Assembly: GCA_028818695.1 (NCBI GenBank) | Contig: JAPPNK010000024.1 | Location: 1-41,115 of the forward strand | Direction of reading: 5' to 3' | DNA from: Candidatus Poribacteria bacterium | Lineage (GTDB): Bacteria > Poribacteria > WGA-4E > GCA-2687025 | Length of the DNA: 41,115 bases | Shown: piece after piece, positions 26,698-36,165 of the stretch | Layout of the letters: the number at the start of each line of letters is the position of its first letter | Position numbering within the stretch: the stretch's first letter is position 1 | The notes under the pieces: model-generated | Told to the model about the DNA's origin: nothing | Seen by the model: the letters and a program-made list of their open reading frames with translations, nothing else | The model's database searches: none | Translations under genes and position numbers: made by a program

Positions 26698-27471
26698 TTA
26701 CCGCTTCAACGCCGCCCATGCGGTTGCCGCTTTTCCTTTCGGATTGACCGAAAACGGCGTGTGGTCAAAAGAGAGCGTGCCGAACAGATCGGCGTTTTTG
26801 CTCGCTCCAATGCCGGACGACCACTCAAGCCAGCCGAGACGGTCGCCGCCGTCGTTCGCGTTCACCATGTCGGAGTAGCCGATGACAGCGTCGCGGTTGT
26901 CGCTGACGTATTCGGAGAGGGTCGCGTTCGGTTTATGCATGCGCAGGACGACAGCGCATTCGTAGTAGGTTTTCTTCGCCGCTTCGTCGCGGACGATTTT
27001 CATGTTGACGAAGTCGATGTTGGCGGCGCTTGACCAGGCGTGCGTCAGTATCTTGCCGTCTTGGAGCGCATACCCCCATTCGATGTCGTCTGGAGAGGCG
27101 GGTACGCTGTCGTATTCTAGGTCGACGCGGTGCTGCGGCGAGTCGCCTTTCCAGAGATTCACCGTCCCGTCCACAACAGCGGGGGGAGAGGCGTGCGTAT
27201 CGTCGTCCACTTCGATGGCGGTATAAAGATAGTCGTCGTCCCAGAGGACGGCAGATCTCGCTTCGAAGCCGGCAGGTCTTGCGCCTCCCGCATAGACGTC
27301 CATCTCCTGCCAGTCGGCGGCTTGCCATACAGGGTCGCTAAGGTCGCCGTCAACGATGGGGGTTCCAAAGTTGGCGACTCGGTTGTAGTCGGGATCAACA
27401 GCGCCGGCGGCGGCTGCAATCAGAAAAGCCGCGGCAAACGCTGCGAGCGCTCTTTTTCGGTTGAGTAGCAT
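26698..27471 (-). CDS. Secreted protein with a CBM9/DOMON-like domain
   Basis: A 257-residue exported protein. The start ATG 27471 has AAGGAAG upstream and begins a clear signal peptide (RALAAFAAAFLIAAAAGA). The mature part has the CBM9-like pattern: TPIVDGDLSDPVWQAADW, then AVLWDDDYLYTAIEVDDDTH, YALQDGKILTHAW and a closing strand region. Such domains bind sugars or heme-like ligands, usually attached to enzymes; here it is alone, so it may be a binding protein or a stand-alone sensor. An open frame extends 104 codons further upstream but is basic, low-quality sequence without a ribosome site. Confidence 0.78.
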   Translation of the reverse strand: MLLNRKRALAAFAAAFLIAAAAGAVDPDYNRVANFGTPIVDGDLSDPVWQAADWQEMDVYAGGARPAGFEARSAVLWDDDYLYTAIEVDDDTHASPPAVVDGTVNLWKGDSPQHRVDLEYDSVPASPDDIEWGYALQDGKILTHAWSSAANIDFVNMKIVRDEAAKKTYYECAVVLRMHKPNATLSEYVSDNRDAVIGYSDMVNANDGGDRLGWLEWSSGIGASKNADLFGTLSFDHTPFSVNPKGKAATAWAALKR

Positions 27472-27709
27472 GACGCTTCCTTGTCTAAAGTTTGTCTGGA
27501 TCCGCTGCAAAAGTATGCCATGAATGCTGCGGCCGTTCAAGCGCCGCGCCGCAGCTCGCCTGACCCCGCCTATCCGAGCCAGGATTTTCAAGAATGACGA
27601 CGGGCGGGAGGCGGCTTCTCCGCTGACCATCGCGGTTCTTTTGTGATCATGTCTCAACTTTATGCGCGATGTCGGTTTCTTCAGTTGTGAGACTGAAGCG
27701 GATACGGTC

Positions 27710-28090
27710 TTAAGCAATGGAAAAGATGCGCTGCGCTCTGCCGTAAACCGCGACCTGTTTGTATGATTGACTGTCCGAATCAAGATGGGCGGCGAGTATC
27801 TTGAAGATTGACGGAGCGTTCATTCGCCATTTGATTTCTCGATAGTGGCGGTCGCTGTCGGTTCGTATTTCGATCTCTCCGACGTTTCTGTTGTCGTAGC
27901 GAAAAATCACTTTTTGGTCGTCCATCTGAGTACGGTTTCTAGCCTTCGAGTTTCGAATCTCAAGATGGTCCGTTAAAAGCCTCACCACATCGCGTTGATC
28001 AAAAACATGAAAATGCTTTTGATCAATCGGGAGGGTGTTGGATAAATCGCTGGGGAGAACGCTGAGATATAAGTTACCCTTTTTTGACAA
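27710..28090 (-). CDS. Small protein overlapping the adenine methylase, candidate restriction partner
   Basis: A 126-residue protein that begins with TTG 28090 (TGA stop immediately upstream in frame) and overlaps the methylase 3' end by 17 bases. No firm family match by eye. The segment GEIEIRTDSDRHYREIKW (71-88) offers D78, D80 and an E85-I-K87 pattern reminiscent of PD-(D/E)xK nucleases. Its base composition looks more AT-rich than flanking genes and the codon use differs, consistent with acquired DNA. Restriction endonucleases are often encoded next to their methylase in this way, so a restriction role is a reasonable hypothesis; it could also be a methylase accessory or truncated protein. 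Confidence 0.5.
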   Translation of the reverse strand: MSKKGNLYLSVLPSDLSNTLPIDQKHFHVFDQRDVVRLLTDHLEIRNSKARNRTQMDDQKVIFRYDNRNVGEIEIRTDSDRHYREIKWRMNAPSIFKILAAHLDSDSQSYKQVAVYGRAQRIFSIA

Positions 28091-29042
28091 TCAGCAGCTC
28101 ATGCGACCGCTTCACATGTCCGGCGCCTTGCTCTATGCGGTTTTTGCCGATGCGCGTCTCGCCTTGTCCTAGCGTATATTGCCACCTCACTTCCAGAACC
28201 TGAAAATCCGCGTACCAGCGCCGGACCGTGTCGCAGTCGTTATACGACAGCACAAACCCGGCGCGGTGGTTGTGAAGCAGGTCGCGCAGCCGCTCATGTT
28301 GAAAGCCGTTGTGGTGGACGGGAAAGTTGCGCTGCGGATAGATGCCGCGAAACATCTTGCCCTCGTCCAGATAGTACGGCGGATCGCAGTAGAGAAAATC
28401 GCGCGGATGGGCGGGTATCGTCTCTTCAAAGCTGCCGACATTTGCCGTCAACGAGGGGCAGCGGAAGTTGCGCACGGTATCAACGGAGCGGGCGTATCGG
28501 CTCGGCGATTCGTAAATTTTAGACATCCAGCCGAGAAAACCCGGCCCATAGGAGAGGTTGTGATTGAACCAGTAATGCGCCGCCAGCTCCATCGGGTCTT
28601 CGATGCGTTTCCCTTCCGTCCAGTGCGCTTTGAGACGCTGTTTGATCTCGGCGTACTGCGTCTTGGTCGGCTCCCATTTTTCGAGCCTGTCTGCCAATTT
28701 GCCGCCCGATTTCAGCAGCGTTTGCCAGTAGTTGATGAGTATGTCAAAGATGTCGTATGCGCGGACGCGCGCGCCCAGCTCTTTCGCCGCGGCGATCTCC
28801 ACCGCGCCGCCGCCCATGAACGGCGACATGAGCTGCGGCAGGTCGTCAGGCAGATGCTCAAACACATGGCCGACGCCGAGGCTTTTGCCGCCGGCGTAAC
28901 GAAGCGGAAGTCCGCGGTAACGCCCGTATTTATACTTGCCTTGGCTTTTCAGCGACTCCAAAAAACGTATGCGCGGGGGAGTCTCTAAAAGATCGCGCTG
29001 TGCGGCAGGGCGGGTCTTGTCGGCGTCGGTTTGAGGCGGCAT
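28074..29042 (-). CDS. D12-class N6-adenine DNA methyltransferase (Dam-like)
   Basis: A 322-residue methyltransferase of the MethyltransfD12 family. Motif X/I region: LRYAGGKSLG and SPFMGGGAVEIAAA; motif IV: YCDPPYYLDEGKMF (catalytic DPPY); motif V-VII region: GFVLSYNDCDTVRRW. It methylates adenine at an unknown site using S-adenosylmethionine. Start ATG 29042 has AAGGAGAAGG upstream and agrees with the promoter at 29074-29102; longer frames lack both. The following small gene overlaps it, and sdhA is divergent. Solitary Dam-type or restriction-modification methylase cannot be distinguished from this protein alone. Confidence 0.88.
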   Translation of the reverse strand: MPPQTDADKTRPAAQRDLLETPPRIRFLESLKSQGKYKYGRYRGLPLRYAGGKSLGVGHVFEHLPDDLPQLMSPFMGGGAVEIAAAKELGARVRAYDIFDILINYWQTLLKSGGKLADRLEKWEPTKTQYAEIKQRLKAHWTEGKRIEDPMELAAHYWFNHNLSYGPGFLGWMSKIYESPSRYARSVDTVRNFRCPSLTANVGSFEETIPAHPRDFLYCDPPYYLDEGKMFRGIYPQRNFPVHHNGFQHERLRDLLHNHRAGFVLSYNDCDTVRRWYADFQVLEVRWQYTLGQGETRIGKNRIEQGAGHVKRSHELLIVKKG

Positions 29043-29073
29043 CGAGAGCCTTCTCCTTGGGCTTGTTTGAGGC

Positions 29074-29102
29074 ATGATACGGCGCTGCGTCTTTGCCGTC
29101 AA
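29074..29102 (-). promoter_or_regulatory. Promoter of the methylase gene
   Basis: On the minus strand TTGACG (29102-29097) and TATCAT (29079-29074) are separated by 17 bases, about 30 bases before the start at 29042. Confidence 0.65.
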
Positions 29103-29148
29103 GAAAACGCTTAACGGCGCCTTCACTTTCAGAGGTCGGGATGCGCAG

Positions 29149-29177
29149 TTGAAGAAGCGGCTTGCATTCGCTATCAT
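29149..29177 (+). promoter_or_regulatory. Promoter of the sdh-trxB operon
   Basis: TTGAAG (29149-29154) and TATCAT (29172-29177) with a 17-base spacer. Same -10 sequence as the divergent methylase promoter; the two -35 elements are 46 bases apart, so the promoters may influence each other. Confidence 0.6.
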
Positions 29178-29222
29178 ATCAGCAATACAGGCAGCAGCGG
29201 CTTTTTACATTAAGGGTCTCGG

Positions 29223-30947
29223 ATGATACAGCATGACGCATTGATTGTGGGAGCGGGGCTGGCGGGTCAATCGGCGGCGCTGGCGGCGATACGCAACGGC
29301 GCGCGGGATGTGGCGATCTTGACGAAGGTGCATCCGGTGCGCTCGCATTCGTGCGCCGCGCAGGGGGGAATCGCCGCGTCGCTCGGCAACTCGGCGCCCG
29401 ACTCGACCGAATCGCACGAATTTGACACGGTGAAAGGCGGCGACTACCTGAGCGATCAGACCGCCGCGACCATCTTAGCCGAAAACGCCCCCGACACCAT
29501 CTACGAACTGGAGCATATGGGCGTCGTCTTCAGCCGAACCGAAGACGGCAAAATCGCCCAGCGCCCCTTCGGCGGACACACAAGCCCACGCGCCTGCTAC
29601 GCGGCAGACCGCACCGGCCACGCCGTCCTGCACGGGCTGTATGAGCAGGTGATGAAGGCGGGCGTCAAAACCTATTCCGAATGGTATATGCTGTCGCTTG
29701 TCATCGAAGACAGGCAATGCAGAGGCGTTGTCGTCATGAACATCGACACAGGCGAAATAGAGACGATATGCGCGAAGGCGGTCTTTTTCGGCACGGGCGG
29801 ATACGGGCGCATCTTTCAGACGACGACCAACGCCTTCGCCTCCACCGGCGACGGAGCCGTCATCGCCTACCGGGCGGGGATTCCTCTTGAGGACATGGAG
29901 TTCATGCAGTTTCACCCAACGGGGCTGTACCGGCATGGGATACTGGCGTCCGAGGGCGCGCGCGGCGAGGGCGCGTATCTTATCAACGGCAAGGGCGAGC
30001 GGTTCATGGAGCGTTACGCCAAGGAGCGCATGGAGCTGGCGCCGCGCGACATCGTCTCCCGCGCCGAGCAGACGGAGATCGACGAGGGGCGCGGAGGCGA
30101 GGAGGATGGCGGCGCCGTCTATCTAGACCTGCGCCATCTCGGAGGCGGGCGCATCATGGAGCGGCTGCCGCAGATATGGCAGCTCGCCCACGACTTTCTC
30201 GGCATCGACATGATCAAGGAGCCGATACCGATTCAGCCGACTGCCCACTACTCCATGGGCGGCATCCCGACCAACACAGACGGCGAAGTCGTGGACGATC
30301 AGGAGAACAGCGTCGTCCGCGGTTATTACGCCGCCGGCGAATGCGCCTGCGTTTCAACGCACGGGGCGAACCGCCTTGGGACAAATTCACTGCTGGAAGC
30401 GTGCGTGTACGGCGCGCGGACAGGCAGATCCATCGCGCGGTACGTGTTGAACGGAGCGTCGGACAAGGGGGCTGAAAAAGCGCTGAGAGACGCCCAAGCG
30501 CGCGCCGTTGAATATGTGGAGCGGGTTCGCGCCATGGACGGACCGGAGCGAACCGCCGACATACGAACCGAAATGAAGCATGCGATGATGCAAAAATGCG
30601 GCGTCTTTAGAGAGGAGAAGCCGCTTCAAGAGCTGACGGGCGAGCTGCAGGAGCTGCGCGCGCGCTTTGAACGGGCGAGCGTCATGGACAGGGGGCGGCG
30701 CTTCAACACAGACATTCTGGAGACGATCGAGATGGACCATATGCTTGAGCTGACGCAGATTGTCGCAGCGGGGGCTTTGGCGCGGCAGGAATCGCGCGGC
30801 GGGCATTCAAGGCGCGACTATCCGCAGAGGGACGACCAGAGCTGGCTGAAGCACACGCTCGCATACCGACAGGACGACGGAACCCCGGCGCTGCGGTATA
30901 AATCCGTTGAGATTGTCAAATACGAACCGCAGGAAAGGAAATACTGA
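29223..30947 (+). CDS. sdhA: Succinate dehydrogenase/fumarate reductase flavoprotein subunit
   Basis: A 574-residue flavoprotein. The N-terminal FAD-binding fold is [15 protein letters not shown]; His42 in [14 protein letters not shown] is the usual covalent FAD site. Active-site segments include [25 protein letters not shown] and the C-terminal [14 protein letters not shown] region near the capping domain. It oxidises succinate to fumarate (or the reverse) on the cytoplasmic side of the membrane and passes electrons to SdhB, whose start is immediately adjacent. Length and motif order are normal for the type with SdhE anchors. Direction of catalysis is not predictable from sequence. Confidence 0.94.
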   Translation: MIQHDALIVGAGLAGQSAALAAIRNGARDVAILTKVHPVRSHSCAAQGGIAASLGNSAPDSTESHEFDTVKGGDYLSDQTAATILAENAPDTIYELEHMGVVFSRTEDGKIAQRPFGGHTSPRACYAADRTGHAVLHGLYEQVMKAGVKTYSEWYMLSLVIEDRQCRGVVVMNIDTGEIETICAKAVFFGTGGYGRIFQTTTNAFASTGDGAVIAYRAGIPLEDMEFMQFHPTGLYRHGILASEGARGEGAYLINGKGERFMERYAKERMELAPRDIVSRAEQTEIDEGRGGEEDGGAVYLDLRHLGGGRIMERLPQIWQLAHDFLGIDMIKEPIPIQPTAHYSMGGIPTNTDGEVVDDQENSVVRGYYAAGECACVSTHGANRLGTNSLLEACVYGARTGRSIARYVLNGASDKGAEKALRDAQARAVEYVERVRAMDGPERTADIRTEMKHAMMQKCGVFREEKPLQELTGELQELRARFERASVMDRGRRFNTDILETIEMDHMLELTQIVAAGALARQESRGGHSRRDYPQRDDQSWLKHTLAYRQDDGTPALRYKSVEIVKYEPQERKY

Positions 30948-31982
30948 ATGTCGGAAATGATCACCTTTCGCATCCGGCGTTTCAACCCTGAAAGCGGCGA
31001 AGAGGCGTACTATGAAGACTTCACCTTTGAGCCGCCCAACCCTGAAGCGACCCTTCTCGACTGCATCAACCATATCAAGTGGCATATCGACGGCACCCTG
31101 ACCTACCGCATGTCCTGCCGAAGCGCCATCTGCGGCTCCTGCGCGATGCGCGTCAACGGCGGCGGACAGCTGGTCTGCAACGCCCAATTCCACGACTTTT
31201 TAGACGAAAACGGCATGGTCACCATTGAGCCTGTCGGAAATATGCCGGTCGTCAAGGACCTTGTGACCGACTTCTCCGATTTTTGGAACAAGGTGCATTC
31301 GGTGAACCCTTACGTCCAGTACGCCGACGAGAGCGCCGAACGCTCCAACGACGGCGAACACCGCATGGACCCAAGCGATTTTGCCAAGATCGACGAGGCG
31401 TCCACATGCATTCTGTGCGGCGCATGTTATTCCGAGTGCGTCTCCTACGAGGCGGACCGCAACTTCCTCGGACCGGCGGCGCTGGCGAAGGCGCAGCGTC
31501 TGGTGAACGACACCCGCGACGAAACGAAGCATGAGCGGCTGGAAGCGTTGAGCGAGTACGGCGGAATGTGGGACTGCGCCCACTGCTTTGCGTGCGTTCA
31601 GGCATGCCCGAAGCCTGTCAACCCGCTCTACCGCATCATTGACCTGCGGCGCGAGGCGCATAAGGAGGGCTTCCACGACAACAACGGATCGCGCCATGCC
31701 CGCGGCTTTGTGGAGATCATCGAAGAATCGGGCTGGCTGGACGAGGCGAAACTGCCCGTCAAGTCGGTCGGCTCCGTCGGCGAGTGGGTCGCCGACCTGC
31801 TGCCGATGGGCGTTCGCATGGGACTCAAAAACAAGTACCGCCCGAACCCGATTCACCTGATCCCTGGGCGCCATCACCCAGAAATTCCGAAAATGGAGGA
31901 GGTGAAAACGATCATCCAAAAGACGCGGCTGGACAAAGAGGACGAAACGGCGGAGGCGGAAGGGGAACCGGACAATGGCTGA
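30948..31982 (+). CDS. sdhB: Succinate dehydrogenase iron-sulfur subunit with long C-terminal extension
   Basis: A 344-residue iron-sulfur subunit, longer than the usual ~240. The 2Fe-2S domain has [15 protein letters not shown] followed by a fourth cysteine in LVCNAQF; the two ferredoxin-type motifs are [11 protein letters not shown] and [14 protein letters not shown]. The additional ~80 residues at the C terminus (after about 260) occur in the subunits of type-E succinate:quinone reductases. It starts directly after the sdhA stop and overlaps the sdhE gene by eight bases. Electrons flow from SdhA FAD through its clusters to SdhE. Confidence 0.93.
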   Translation: MSEMITFRIRRFNPESGEEAYYEDFTFEPPNPEATLLDCINHIKWHIDGTLTYRMSCRSAICGSCAMRVNGGGQLVCNAQFHDFLDENGMVTIEPVGNMPVVKDLVTDFSDFWNKVHSVNPYVQYADESAERSNDGEHRMDPSDFAKIDEASTCILCGACYSECVSYEADRNFLGPAALAKAQRLVNDTRDETKHERLEALSEYGGMWDCAHCFACVQACPKPVNPLYRIIDLRREAHKEGFHDNNGSRHARGFVEIIEESGWLDEAKLPVKSVGSVGEWVADLLPMGVRMGLKNKYRPNPIHLIPGRHHPEIPKMEEVKTIIQKTRLDKEDETAEAEGEPDNG

Positions 31983-32904
31983 AGAAAACGGCGGAGCCGA
32001 AACGGAGCGCAAACGTTACGCATTTTACCCAGGCTGCGTCTCTAAGGGCGCATGCAAGGAGCTGAAAACCTCTACCGAGATCGTCGCAAAGCATCTCGGC
32101 ATTGAGCTGGACGAGCTGACCGAGGCGGCATGCTGCGGCGCCGGCGTCACGGACGACGTCAACGAAGAGATGACCGACGCCCTGAACGCGCGCACGCTCG
32201 CGATGGCGGAGCAGCGCGACTTGACCCTCCTGACGCAATGCAGCACATGCCAAGGGGTTCTCAACAAGCTGAACAAAGAGGTACAGGCGGACGACGAAAA
32301 ACGGGACCGACTCAACGAGATTCTGGAAGAAACGGGATACCAGTACGACGGAACCGTCGAGGTGAAACATCTGCTCTGGACGCTGGTGGACGAGGAGGAG
32401 TACGGCATCTCCAAGTTGAAGGAGCAGGTGAAGCGGCCGTTGACGGGACTGCGCATCGCCCCGTTTTACGGCTGTTATATCTTGCGTCCGTCCGATCTGC
32501 TCGGGTTTGACCATCCGCACCGCCCGACCTCGCTGGACGAACTGATCGAAGCGCTCGGCGGCGAGACGGTCGACTACAAAGGCAAGACAAAATGCTGCGG
32601 CTTTCCGATACAGATGATGCGCCCGACCAACTCGTTTCGAATGGCGGGAACGCACCTGAACGAGGCGAAAACGAAGGGAGCCGACGCGATGGCGACCCCT
32701 TGCCCGCTCTGCCATCTGAACCTGGACGCGCGGCAGCCGGACGCCGAGCGCGTTCTTCAACAGGACGGCAAACTCGCCGGCTCCATCGACCTGCCGACGC
32801 TGCACGTCTCGCAGCTGGTCGCGCTGGCGCTGGGGTACAGCCCGAAGGAGCTGGGAATGGACACGCATATTGTATCGACGAAAGCGGTGGAGGCGAAGAT
32901 ATGA
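31975..32904 (+). CDS. sdhE: CCG-domain (HdrB-like) subunit, SdhE-type membrane-associated anchor
   Basis: A 309-residue protein with two cysteine-rich CCG domains: AACCGAG (N-terminal half, followed by CSTCQGVL) and KCCGFP (C-terminal half, followed by PCPLCHLNL). This is the heterodisulfide reductase subunit B family; members next to sdhAB form the SdhE subunit of type-E succinate:quinone reductases, which binds the membrane via amphipathic helices instead of the SdhC/D helices. No membrane-spanning segment is seen, matching that type. It overlaps sdhB and, via ATGA, trxB. The SdhE label rests on context and domain pattern. This usage differs from the unrelated FAD-assembly factor also named SdhE. 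Confidence 0.86.
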   Translation: MAEENGGAETERKRYAFYPGCVSKGACKELKTSTEIVAKHLGIELDELTEAACCGAGVTDDVNEEMTDALNARTLAMAEQRDLTLLTQCSTCQGVLNKLNKEVQADDEKRDRLNEILEETGYQYDGTVEVKHLLWTLVDEEEYGISKLKEQVKRPLTGLRIAPFYGCYILRPSDLLGFDHPHRPTSLDELIEALGGETVDYKGKTKCCGFPIQMMRPTNSFRMAGTHLNEAKTKGADAMATPCPLCHLNLDARQPDAERVLQQDGKLAGSIDLPTLHVSQLVALALGYSPKELGMDTHIVSTKAVEAKI

Positions 32905-33857
32905 GCGTCGAAAAGCGGAACGTTGTCATCATCGGCGCGGGACCGGCGGGTTACGCGGCGGGACTCTACGCCGGGCGGGCGCAGCTGGACCCGCTGCTGT
33001 TGACGGGGCGCGAAATCGGCGGGCAGCTCTCTCTCACGCTCGATGTGGAGAACTACCCTGGCTATCCAGGAGCGGACGCGGCGGGACTCATCGAGACGAT
33101 GCAGAAGCAGGCGGAGAACTTTGGAACCGAGGTGCGGATAGACTATGTGACGGCGGTCGATTTCGGCTCCCATCCGTTTCGCCTGGAGGCGGAATCGGGG
33201 GCGGAAATCGAAGCGAAGTCGGTTGTCATTGCGACAGGGTCCTCCCCCCGTCAGCTGGGCGTCCCCGGCGAGGAGATGGTCGGGCGCGGCGTGTCCTATT
33301 GCGCGACCTGCGACGGATTCTTCTTTCGGGAAAAGCGGGTTGTCGTCGTCGGGGGCGGCGACGCGGCGCTGGAAGAGGGCATGTTCCTGACGCGGTTTGC
33401 GTCGGAGGTCCATGTCGTCCACCGGCGCGACCAGCTGCGCGCGAACGTCACGCTCCAAGACCGCGCCTTCAAGAACGAAAAGATGCGCTTCATCTGGGAT
33501 TCGGTTGTGGAGGAGATACTCGGCGGGGACGAGGGCGTGTACGCCGTCCGCTTGAAGAATGTCAAAACGGGCGAAACGAGCGAGTTTGAAACGGACGGCG
33601 TCTTCATCTTCATCGGACATGAGCCGAACACGCAGCTGTATGAGGGGCAGATAGAGCTGGACGACAAGGGGTATATCGTCACGGACAAGCTGCAGCAGAC
33701 GAGCGTCAAGGGCGTCTTCGCAGGGGGGGATGTCCAAGACTATATCTACAGGCAGGCGGTCACCGCGGCGGGAACAGGAGCGGGCGCGGCGATTGAAGCG
33801 GAGCGCTTTTTGGCGGAGCTGGAGAATCGGGCGTATCCTGGGTTGACGCGGGATTGA
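32901..33857 (+). CDS. trxB: Thioredoxin-disulfide reductase, TrxB
   Basis: A 318-residue low-molecular-weight thioredoxin reductase. FAD motif [19 protein letters not shown] at the N terminus; redox-active CATC with Cys134 and Cys137; NADPH motif [14 protein letters not shown]-terminal [19 protein letters not shown]. It transfers electrons from NADPH to thioredoxin. ATG 32901 overlaps the sdhE stop by four bases, so it belongs to the sdh transcript, an unusual partner for succinate dehydrogenase. SdhE contains many cysteines, but a functional link is only a guess. No thioredoxin gene lies nearby. Confidence 0.94.
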   Translation: MSVEKRNVVIIGAGPAGYAAGLYAGRAQLDPLLLTGREIGGQLSLTLDVENYPGYPGADAAGLIETMQKQAENFGTEVRIDYVTAVDFGSHPFRLEAESGAEIEAKSVVIATGSSPRQLGVPGEEMVGRGVSYCATCDGFFFREKRVVVVGGGDAALEEGMFLTRFASEVHVVHRRDQLRANVTLQDRAFKNEKMRFIWDSVVEEILGGDEGVYAVRLKNVKTGETSEFETDGVFIFIGHEPNTQLYEGQIELDDKGYIVTDKLQQTSVKGVFAGGDVQDYIYRQAVTAAGTGAGAAIEAERFLAELENRAYPGLTRD

Positions 33858-33878
33858 TCTGCGCGATGGGATCATCGT

Positions 33879-35684
33879 ATGAAGCATCTGCATTATTTGG
33901 AAATCGAAAACTTCAAGCTGTTCAGCGGCAAGATACGCATCGACCTTGACCATCCGACGACGCTCATCGGTCCAAATAACTGCGGAAAGACGACGGCGCT
34001 TCAAGCGATTGCGCTCTGGTCAATGGCTGTCAAAGAGTGGCGCCTGTCAAGGAGCGATCCGCTGGCTCAAACGCGAAGCTCGGCGCATATCAACCGCCTC
34101 AGCATGGTCTCTATTCCTGTTCGGCAGATGCGGCATTTATGGCATAACATGAATGTCCAAGAAGGCGGCAGCGACATCTTGATGAAGATCGCGGCGGGCG
34201 TCCTTCATGACGGAGAGATCGTACCCATCTCGGTGGAGTTCGTATGCCGCGACAAAGACTTTGCGTACTGCAAGCCGAGTGAGGAAACGCTGAATCGACA
34301 AGCGGCGCTGAAAACGGCGGCAGACCTGAACGTCGCCCTGCTTTATCCGATGTCGGGCATTGCCCTTGAAGAGCCGGTATTTCAACCTGGATGGATCGCC
34401 GTTCAGATGGGGCAAGGTCAAACAGCTCATATTCTGCGGAATATGTGTCTTCGAATGTATCAAAAAGACGTTGATGAATGGCGCGCCGTCGTAGAACGGA
34501 TGCGGCGGCTGTTTTCGGTGGAGCTGCTGGACCCCGTAGAAGCCCCGGAGAGAGGAAGCGTTGACCTCTACTATCGCCAAAACATCGAAGAGCGCGCGGA
34601 TGAGCCTTTTGAGATTTCGTTTGCGGGGCGCGGGCTTCAGCAGATGCTGTTGATCTTGATCTATCTCCATTCGCATTCGCGCAGCGTCCTGCTGATCGAC
34701 GAGCCGGACGCGCATCTGGAGATTCTGCGTCAAAATCAGGCGTATGCGATTCTCAGAAGAATAGCCGACGATACCGAATCGCAAGTCATTTTGGCGACCC
34801 ACTCGGAGATTCTGTTTCAAGAAGCGATGAACCGCAACCTCACGCTGCTGCAGGGAAAAAAAGCGGTGAACTTGTCCGCCGCCGCGAACGCAAGGAAGAA
34901 CGTCCGCGACGCGCTCAAGTATTACGGGTCGGATCACTACATCAAGGCTCTTCAGCGCGGCTATGTGTTGTATGTTGAGGGGTTCACCGACATCGATATT
35001 CTGCGGGAATTGAGCGGCAAAATTGGACATAGGGCGTCCGAATTGTGGGATGAGCGAATCAATATTTACTATACGCAGGACAACCACCCCAAATCCGACA
35101 TGGGCCTGGACGTCGATCTAGAGCGCATTGAGGAGGGGTTCGGCATGGGCATCAGACAGCATTTCTCTATATTGAGGCGTATGATTCCTGATCTGCGCGG
35201 GCTGGCGGTACTGGACAGCAACAGCCGCCATCGAGACGATTTTGAAGACGGCAATTTGCGCGCTGTCCATTGGCGGCGGTATGAGATCGAGAACTACATC
35301 GTCTCGCCAGAGACGCTTCTAAACTATGTCCGTGAAAACGGGGATTTGCCGCTCATGATGGAGCCTGCGAGAGAGATTCTAGACGGCATGACCTTGGAGC
35401 AAGTCTTCCGCGGCAGCGAACAAGATTTTTCTGACTGGAAACGTCTTGAACCGAACCTCTCTCGGCTGGTATGGAACGCTCAAGCGGCGCAGGTTAAGAT
35501 GAGCGATTTTGCTGAAATATTCTTTCGGCGGGTTGCCGAGAAAACAAGCAGTCCGATGCTTCTTAGAAAGGGCGAACTCTATAAGCTGATTCCGTATGTA
35601 GATGCCGATTCCGTTGATCCAGAAATCAGCGAAAAGCTGAATCTGCTTGCCGACCTGTTTGAGAACGCTGAGCCGAACGAATAA
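33879..35684 (+). CDS. OLD-like ATPase with a TOPRIM-type C-terminal domain
   Basis: A 601-residue AAA/ABC-type ATPase. Walker A is GPNNCGKTT (31-39), the signature-like region is FAGRGLQQMLLIL, Walker B is LLIDEPDAHLE with Asp274-Glu275, and the H-loop is LATHSEI (His308). The C-terminal half begins with YVEGFTDIDIL (Glu367) and VLDSNS (Asp446), the places of the acidic residues of an OLD-type TOPRIM nuclease, though the second motif reads DSN rather than the usual D-x-D. OLD proteins are nucleases, several in phage defence; a related function is plausible. No partner is adjacent. The gene follows trxB by 21 bases, looks less GC-rich and precedes a repeat cluster, suggesting a later insertion. 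Confidence 0.78.
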   Translation: MKHLHYLEIENFKLFSGKIRIDLDHPTTLIGPNNCGKTTALQAIALWSMAVKEWRLSRSDPLAQTRSSAHINRLSMVSIPVRQMRHLWHNMNVQEGGSDILMKIAAGVLHDGEIVPISVEFVCRDKDFAYCKPSEETLNRQAALKTAADLNVALLYPMSGIALEEPVFQPGWIAVQMGQGQTAHILRNMCLRMYQKDVDEWRAVVERMRRLFSVELLDPVEAPERGSVDLYYRQNIEERADEPFEISFAGRGLQQMLLILIYLHSHSRSVLLIDEPDAHLEILRQNQAYAILRRIADDTESQVILATHSEILFQEAMNRNLTLLQGKKAVNLSAAANARKNVRDALKYYGSDHYIKALQRGYVLYVEGFTDIDILRELSGKIGHRASELWDERINIYYTQDNHPKSDMGLDVDLERIEEGFGMGIRQHFSILRRMIPDLRGLAVLDSNSRHRDDFEDGNLRAVHWRRYEIENYIVSPETLLNYVRENGDLPLMMEPAREILDGMTLEQVFRGSEQDFSDWKRLEPNLSRLVWNAQAAQVKMSDFAEIFFRRVAEKTSSPMLLRKGELYKLIPYVDADSVDPEISEKLNLLADLFENAEPNE

Positions 35685-35794
35685 CGAGACGGACATCTGC
35701 AGACGGGAGAGACCGTCAATCTGACGAAGGCTCTTTACTGGACGCGGGAGCGGTTGATCGAGAAGGTGCGGGAGACGCCCAGCCAATACAGCTG
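35685..35794 (+). pseudogene. In-frame coding-like remnant after the OLD-like gene
   Basis: Immediately after the OLD-like stop the same frame stays open for 36 codons (including TKALYWTRERLIEKVRET) before the next stop at about 35794. The residue mix is protein-like, so this may be a decayed gene end or a lost C-terminal extension. Too short to identify. Confidence 0.3.
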
Positions 35795-35843
35795 ATGGAA
35801 TCCTCCCGCCGAGCAGCGCGGCGTGTGGGTTTGTACTTGGCTT

Positions 35844-35992
35844 TGAACTAGGATTTTTAGGATTGATTGGATTAAAGGATTTGGGATCCAGGGCGTTGTG
35901 GGTCTCCGAAGGATTTCCGCATGTCGAGGGCGGAGCGTCGGTTTTCAGCGTCATCCTGTCAATCCTTCAATCAGGATAATCCTAGTTCAGAC
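35844..35992. repeat. Imperfect inverted repeat of the GGATTxxxGGATT class
   Basis: The left arm (35844-35883) starts TGAACTAGGATT and continues with periodic GGATT units; the right arm (35951-35992) reads the same in reverse complement (CCTAGTTCA at 35981-35989). GAACTAGG/CCTAGTTC are perfect over eight bases. The pattern resembles the short GGATT-rich repeats scattered in many bacterial genomes whose role is unknown. Confidence 0.65.
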
Positions 35993-36027
35993 AACGGCTA
36001 AGATTCCCGCTCCCCGTTCCCCGTTTT

Positions 36028-36072
36028 CACGAGGACATGCTTCACGGGGACATGTTTCGAGGGAATGACCGG
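36028..36072. repeat. Tandem GGACATG repeats, family C copy 1
   Basis: CACGAGGACATGCTT is followed directly by CACGGGGACATGTTT and CGAGGGAATGACCGG, three diverged 15-base units. A related version (CGGGGAACATACTTCGAGAG) occurs at 40801-40820, so this is a dispersed family. Confidence 0.6.
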
Positions 36073-36108
36073 AAGAGGGGCGCGGAAATGACGGGGTGAG
36101 TATCGAAG

Positions 36109-36133
36109 CCCCCCTGACAAGGGGGTTGGGGGG
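36109..36133. repeat. C-run/G-run hairpin repeat
   Basis: A C-run (36109-36114), TGACAA, and a G-run (36121-36125), followed by TTGGGGGG, can form a GC hairpin. It lies in the repeat cluster in front of folC; similar CCCCC-TGACAA-GGGGG elements are frequent in other bacterial intergenic DNA. Confidence 0.45.
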
Positions 36134-36165
36134 TTCACCGCGCATGAAGAGTAGCGTTCTTCTGG

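Noticed and set aside
26698-27783. Longer start for the CBM9-like gene
   Set aside because: The extra 104 codons are basic and low quality, while ATG 27471 has a good Shine-Dalgarno and a signal peptide right after it.
28179-28988. Rightward 269-codon frame opposite the methylase
   Set aside because: Antisense of recognised methylase motifs and without domain signatures.
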